From positions 1 to 43,590 of the forward strand of contig CADBOM010000195.1 of the NCBI GenBank assembly GCA_902796325.1: 43,590 nt of DNA, given 5' to 3'. This document shows positions 41,044 to 43,590 of the stretch, in pieces (position 1 is the first letter of the stretch; the number at the start of each line of letters is the position of its first letter). Below the pieces are notes generated by a model. That model saw only the letters and a list, made by a program, of their open reading frames with translations. It searched no databases and was not told where the DNA came from. Both the position numbers and the translations under genes were made by a program. Source of the stretch: an uncultured Coriobacteriaceae bacterium. Lineage in GTDB: Bacteria > Actinomycetota > Coriobacteriia > Coriobacteriales > CADBOM01.

Positions 41044-41973
41044 TTAGATGATGTCGCGGATTCCGGAATCCTTCACCAGGGTCATGACATCCTCGGCCTT
41101 GTTCAGCGAGTAGATGTGCAGACCGTCGATGTCGAGCAGACGATAGCGGTCGATGGCGCCGATGGTGTACTCGATTCCAGCCTTGCGGAAATCGTCGAGC
41201 TTGCGCTTGATGGCGTCCTCTTCCTCGGTGGGTGCAAACGGGTTGGGGAAGATCCAGTACTTGGTGAGCAGCCTTGCAAGGTCGCGCGGGATAACGCTTC
41301 CGTTGCGGGACAGCGACTGCGTGATCACAGCGGTGGGGCTGAGGACTGGCATGATTCCCACGTCGATTGGCATGGTGATGCCGGCGCGCCTGATGAGCTC
41401 CAGCCAGCGCTCGAACTGGGTGAGGTCCCAGCACAGCTGCGTCATGATGTAATCTGCGCCCATATCCTGCTTCTGCTTGAGATAGGTGATGTCTGCTCGC
41501 AGGCTGCGGCTTGCGATGTGGCCCTCGGGCGATCCGCTGACTGCAATCGTGAACTTATCGCCATATTCCTGGCGAATGAACTTCACAAGCTCGGTTGCGT
41601 AGTGAAGGTCGCCGTTGGTTCCGGTCCATCCATAGGGGAGGTCGCCACGGAGTGCCAGAACGTGATCGATGCCATTGTCAAGATAGGTCTGGAGCTGCTG
41701 CTTCATGCCCTCCTTGGTATTGCCGATGCAGGTGAAGTGGGTCATCGGAATGGTCTTGCCACTTGCCTTGATGGCCTTGAGAACCTCTAGGTTAAGACCG
41801 ACGTTGGTTCCACCGGCTCCGTATGTGCAGGAGATGTAATCGGGCTCCATCTGATAGAGGTCGTCAAGAACGCCGCCCTCTTTGGTTAGCTTTTCCATTC
41901 CGTCTGGGGTCTTGGGAGGGAACACCTCGAATGAGAACAGCATCCTGTTCTTCATGATGTCGGTGACTTTCAC
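41044..41973 (-). CDS. metF: Methylenetetrahydrofolate reductase MetF
   Basis: Reduces 5,10-methylene-THF to 5-methyl-THF, feeding methionine synthesis or a methyl branch. About 309 residues, TIM barrel with FAD. Signatures: RMLFSFEVFPPKTPDGMEKL, YISCTYGAGGT, MTHFTCIGNTKEGMKQQL, NGIDHVLALRGDLPYGW, ISGSPEGH-like VSGSPEGHIA, GADYIMTQLCWDLTQFERWL and PIDVGIMPVLS. GTG 41973 is set by AAGGAG 8 nt upstream; the frame is open to 42051 but without a ribosome site. A hairpin lies in the leader and a strong terminator follows. Confidence 0.95.
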   Translation of the reverse strand: MKVTDIMKNRMLFSFEVFPPKTPDGMEKLTKEGGVLDDLYQMEPDYISCTYGAGGTNVGLNLEVLKAIKASGKTIPMTHFTCIGNTKEGMKQQLQTYLDNGIDHVLALRGDLPYGWTGTNGDLHYATELVKFIRQEYGDKFTIAVSGSPEGHIASRSLRADITYLKQKQDMGADYIMTQLCWDLTQFERWLELIRRAGITMPIDVGIMPVLSPTAVITQSLSRNGSVIPRDLARLLTKYWIFPNPFAPTEEEDAIKRKLDDFRKAGIEYTIGAIDRYRLLDIDGLHIYSLNKAEDVMTLVKDSGIRDII

Positions 41974-42257
41974 GCTATCAACTCCTTGTTTGATTTCTCT
42001 GTTTCCCTTGGCGCCTACGTTTGAAATGTGGCTGTATGTGGAGTTATCCACTTCAAACTTTTAACGATAAACGCAAGACTCTGCAAATATATCAAGGAGT
42101 AGGTATTGCCCCGTGAATGAACCGGCAAGTTGAATATATAAGCCGTAAACGTTCAAAATTTATAGAATTTTATTGAAATGTAGTGAAATATGGTAGTTCG
42201 ATTTAGTGAAACATAAAATATTAGTCACTGATAAGGAAACGAAAAGTTGCAAAATGG
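41974..42257 (-). other. metF leader and upstream region with alternative hairpins
   Basis: On the minus strand GTTTGAAGTGG (42058-42048) can pair with CCACATTTCAAAC (42031-42019, 2-nt bulge), while GTGG can instead pair with the nearer CCAC as GTGGATAACTCCAC. The two structures exclude each other and lie about 40 nt before the metF ribosome site. No known SAM or cobalamin riboswitch core is seen. Further upstream the sequence is AT-rich (TTTATAGAATTTTATTG) and may hold the promoter. Confidence 0.4.
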
Positions 42258-42307
42258 AAAGCCCGCTGCTGGCATGTGCCAATGACATGCATCCAGAAGC
42301 GGGCTTT
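42258..42307 (-). terminator. Terminator of the flavoprotein gene
   Basis: AAAGCCCGCT (42258-42267) pairs with AGCGGGCTTT (42298-42307); inner CATGT/ACATG and CTGG/CCAG extend the stem. On the minus strand TTTCCATTTTGC follows. About 25 nt after the stop. Confidence 0.8.
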
Positions 42308-42332
42308 GTGAATTCGGATCTGTTCCTTGGGA

Positions 42333-42875
42333 CTAGAACTTATCCGCCAGCGCTGCAGCGCGTTCGCAGCCATCCGTCTGCTCAATCGCGCCCTCGCCGC
42401 CAACTCCAGGGACCAACACGTTGCCCACGAAGTTCCATCCCATGAGCTTGCCACCGCGCTCGAAAGGTCCAACAGCGTGATCGAACACCGTCATGTCCTT
42501 TTCCTCGCAGCAGGAGAGGATTGACACTTTCTTGCCCTTAACGTCTTTGTGACCTACTGCAAAGCTGAAGATGTTGTCGAGAATGCACTTGGTCTGCCCT
42601 GGCATCGTGTACCAGTAAACCGGGAACGCGAACACCCATCCGTCGGCTTCCAGAAGGTCGTCGGCGATGCCATTGAAGTCGTCGTCGTAACAGCATGCCT
42701 TGCCCGTGGAATAGCATTTCATGCAGCCGTGGCAGCCGTTGAGATTCATGTTCGTGGCGTTGTAGACCACGACCTCGTTGCCCTTCGCCTCGGCCGCTTC
42801 CTTGAATGCTTGCGCCATCGCATTGCTGTTGCTGTTCTTGCGTGAGCTTCCCTCGATAACCACTATCTTTCCCAT
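42333..42875 (-). CDS. Flavodoxin-fold iron-sulfur flavoprotein / NADPH-dependent FMN reductase family
   Basis: 180 residues. FMN phosphate loop GSSRKNSNS (9-17) and the isf-type Cys motif C48-x2-C51-x2-C54 with C61/C62 before YDDDF suggest an iron-sulfur flavoprotein or a multimeric flavodoxin-like electron carrier. PVYWYTMPGQTKCILD is the second flavin loop. Such proteins pass electrons or reduce quinones and nitro compounds in anaerobes. ATG 42875 follows AAGGAGAAGCT. Monocistronic, with its own terminator. Partner unknown. Confidence 0.85.
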   Translation of the reverse strand: MGKIVVIEGSSRKNSNSNAMAQAFKEAAEAKGNEVVVYNATNMNLNGCHGCMKCYSTGKACCYDDDFNGIADDLLEADGWVFAFPVYWYTMPGQTKCILDNIFSFAVGHKDVKGKKVSILSCCEEKDMTVFDHAVGPFERGGKLMGWNFVGNVLVPGVGGEGAIEQTDGCERAAALADKF

Positions 42876-43094
42876 AGCTTCTCCTTGTTCATATACGAGG
42901 CAATCGAGTTGTCCTGCCTGCAGGGATCTACCTCATTTGGTCTCCTCCGGATCATGCTCTCCAAAGGGGGCTCCTCTTCGCCAACAAGTATACCGGCTAT
43001 GGCCAATCGGTTTGCCAGATGGATATTTGCATTATTGGTATTTAAGATATTGGCCCGTTGAAGGCATTGGGGAAGGAAGTCAATTTCATAAGAC
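42876..43094. other. Upstream region of the flavoprotein gene
   Basis: 219 bp. TATACT on the minus strand (42987-42992) is a good -10-like element for the flavoprotein gene, with no clear -35. GGGGAAGGAAG near 43070 looks like a ribosome site left from the DUF2000 gene on the other strand. No gene is supported. Confidence 0.35.
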
Positions 43095-43294
43095 ATGCCG
43101 ATACCTATAAGCTCGTTGTTCTCGTGAATAAGAAGTTCGATGCAGGCTGGGCGATGAATGCGGTAGGACATTCGTGCGCGAATTTGTTTGCCCTTGTTCC
43201 GGATGAACTTCGAGTGAAGATGAACTTCATAGGCTTCACCGACAAGGACAGAGCTGTCCATCGCAGCATTTCCGGGCTTTTGTCCTGGCATTAA
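43095..43294 (+). pseudogene. DUF2000-like gene remnant
   Basis: The translation contains YKLVVLVNKKFDAGWAMNAV, then GHSCANLFALVPDELRVKMN and FIGFTDKDRAVHRSIS, which resembles the first half of DUF2000 proteins. ATG 43095 (MPIP), behind GGGGAAGGAAG, is out of frame with this by one base near 43105, and the frame stops early at 43294. After the stop another frame gives AFVLALSLSYRRLL, so a second shift near 43275 is possible. Both suggest a decayed gene; a short real protein starting at a TTG near 43058 is less likely. Confidence 0.6.
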
Positions 43295-43590
43295 GCTTGT
43301 CTTATCGCCGTTTGCTGCGAAGCGCATAAACTGCAGCCATGACAGTCGTTGGTGTCCCCGTGCTCGCACTATCCCAGAGATCCGGTTGCACATAGCTGGC
43401 AGCGCTGTCATATGAGTGGTGCCAACTTTTGGTGAATCCGTATAATGCCAACTTATAGCATCAAATGCATAGCGCCAAATAATGATTAGTTATCTTCGGT
43501 GGCGTAACTTTTCCCAGTTTGTGCGGGTCGAGAGCCCCAGATATGGCTTTTCGCTTAAACTTTCCCCGTTTGTGCGCGGCGAGCGACCGG
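43295..43590. other. Right-edge intergenic sequence
   Basis: 296 bp with no gene. TATAAT at 43441-43446 is a perfect -10-like hexamer but lacks a -35. GTGCCAACTT (43419 on) and ATGCCAACTT (43445 on) form a short direct repeat. Two longer similar units lie at 43505 and 43556. Confidence 0.4.
43505..43590. repeat. Direct repeat running into the window edge
   Basis: TTCCCAGTTTGTGCG (43511-43525) and TTCCCCGTTTGTGCG (43562-43576) are 51 bp apart, each preceded by TAACTTT-like bases and followed by GGTCGAG or CGGCGAG. About 30 bp are similar. The array may continue beyond 43590. Confidence 0.6.

Noticed and set aside
40835-41434. Minus-strand open frame ending in LLGLFCWGYFLL-type repeats
   Set aside because: Its C-terminal part translates the terminator-derived tandem repeat and its N-terminal part is out of frame with metF, so it is not a membrane protein gene.
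42863-43411. Minus-strand open frame of 182 codons opposite the DUF2000-like remnant
   Set aside because: The plus strand carries the family resemblance; the minus translation has no recognisable feature and overlaps the start of the flavoprotein gene.
43505-43590. CRISPR array
   Set aside because: Only two imperfect units, spacer-like distance of about 20 bp, and no cas gene in the window.

Overview
The window reads as a chromosomal segment of an anaerobic actinobacterium of the class Coriobacteriia (Eggerthellaceae/Slackia-like). The evidence is the gene content: an actinobacterial division cluster with sepF, yggT and divIVA but no ftsA, a DUF3866-xerD pair, a meso-DAP type MurE, and a gut-anaerobe accessory set (DUF169, radical SAM, MoaF-like, UroD-like methyltransferase, MATE, ferredoxin-type aldo/keto reductase). 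G+C looks moderate, and AGG is a frequent Arg codon. The genus is an inference.

Region 1 (1-2510). A leftward DUF3866-xerD operon, with xerD cut by the window edge, is divergent from mraZ across a 775-bp intergenic region. That region holds a degenerate 13-14 bp repeat, seven TGGGN (MraZ-box-like) elements at about 10-bp spacing, a LexA-box-like palindrome, and a promoter whose -10 lies inside a TGGGA palindrome.

Region 2 (2511-26472). A near-complete dcw cluster on the + strand: mraZ, rsmH, ftsL-like, ftsI, murE, murF, mraY, murD, ftsW, murG, murC, murB, ftsQ, nnrD, ftsZ, pgeF, yggS, sepF, proC, yggT, divIVA, closed by a strong terminator. These genes make the peptidoglycan precursor (MurB-MurF, MraY, MurG), polymerise and cross-link septal wall (FtsW, FtsI), and build and tether the Z ring (FtsZ, SepF, FtsQ/L, DivIVA). 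Hairpins after rsmH, ftsL and mraY suggest several transcription units. FtsI and FtsQ carry very long Ser/Arg-rich cytoplasmic tails, while SepF has an Asp/Tyr tract.

Region 3 (26473-27014). The RNase P RNA gene on the minus strand, with a GC-rich 30-bp repeat next to it.

Region 4 (27015-37230). Accessory genes: DUF169 protein, radical SAM protein coupled to a J-domain membrane protein, MoaF-like protein, a duplicated cupin-like protein with a C-terminal CxxCxxC, a UroD-family methyltransferase-like protein (minus strand), and a NMT1/SsuABC-type ABC importer. Together they look like an uncharacterised uptake and metabolism module, possibly for a methylated or aromatic substrate.

Region 5 (37231-43590). 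A MarR regulator with a MATE exporter, a frameshifted ferredoxin-type aldo/keto reductase, metF and a flavodoxin-like Fe-S flavoprotein (both minus strand), and a decayed DUF2000 gene. Several terminators in regions 2, 4 and 5 are followed by tandem duplications of their own 3' arm or tail.
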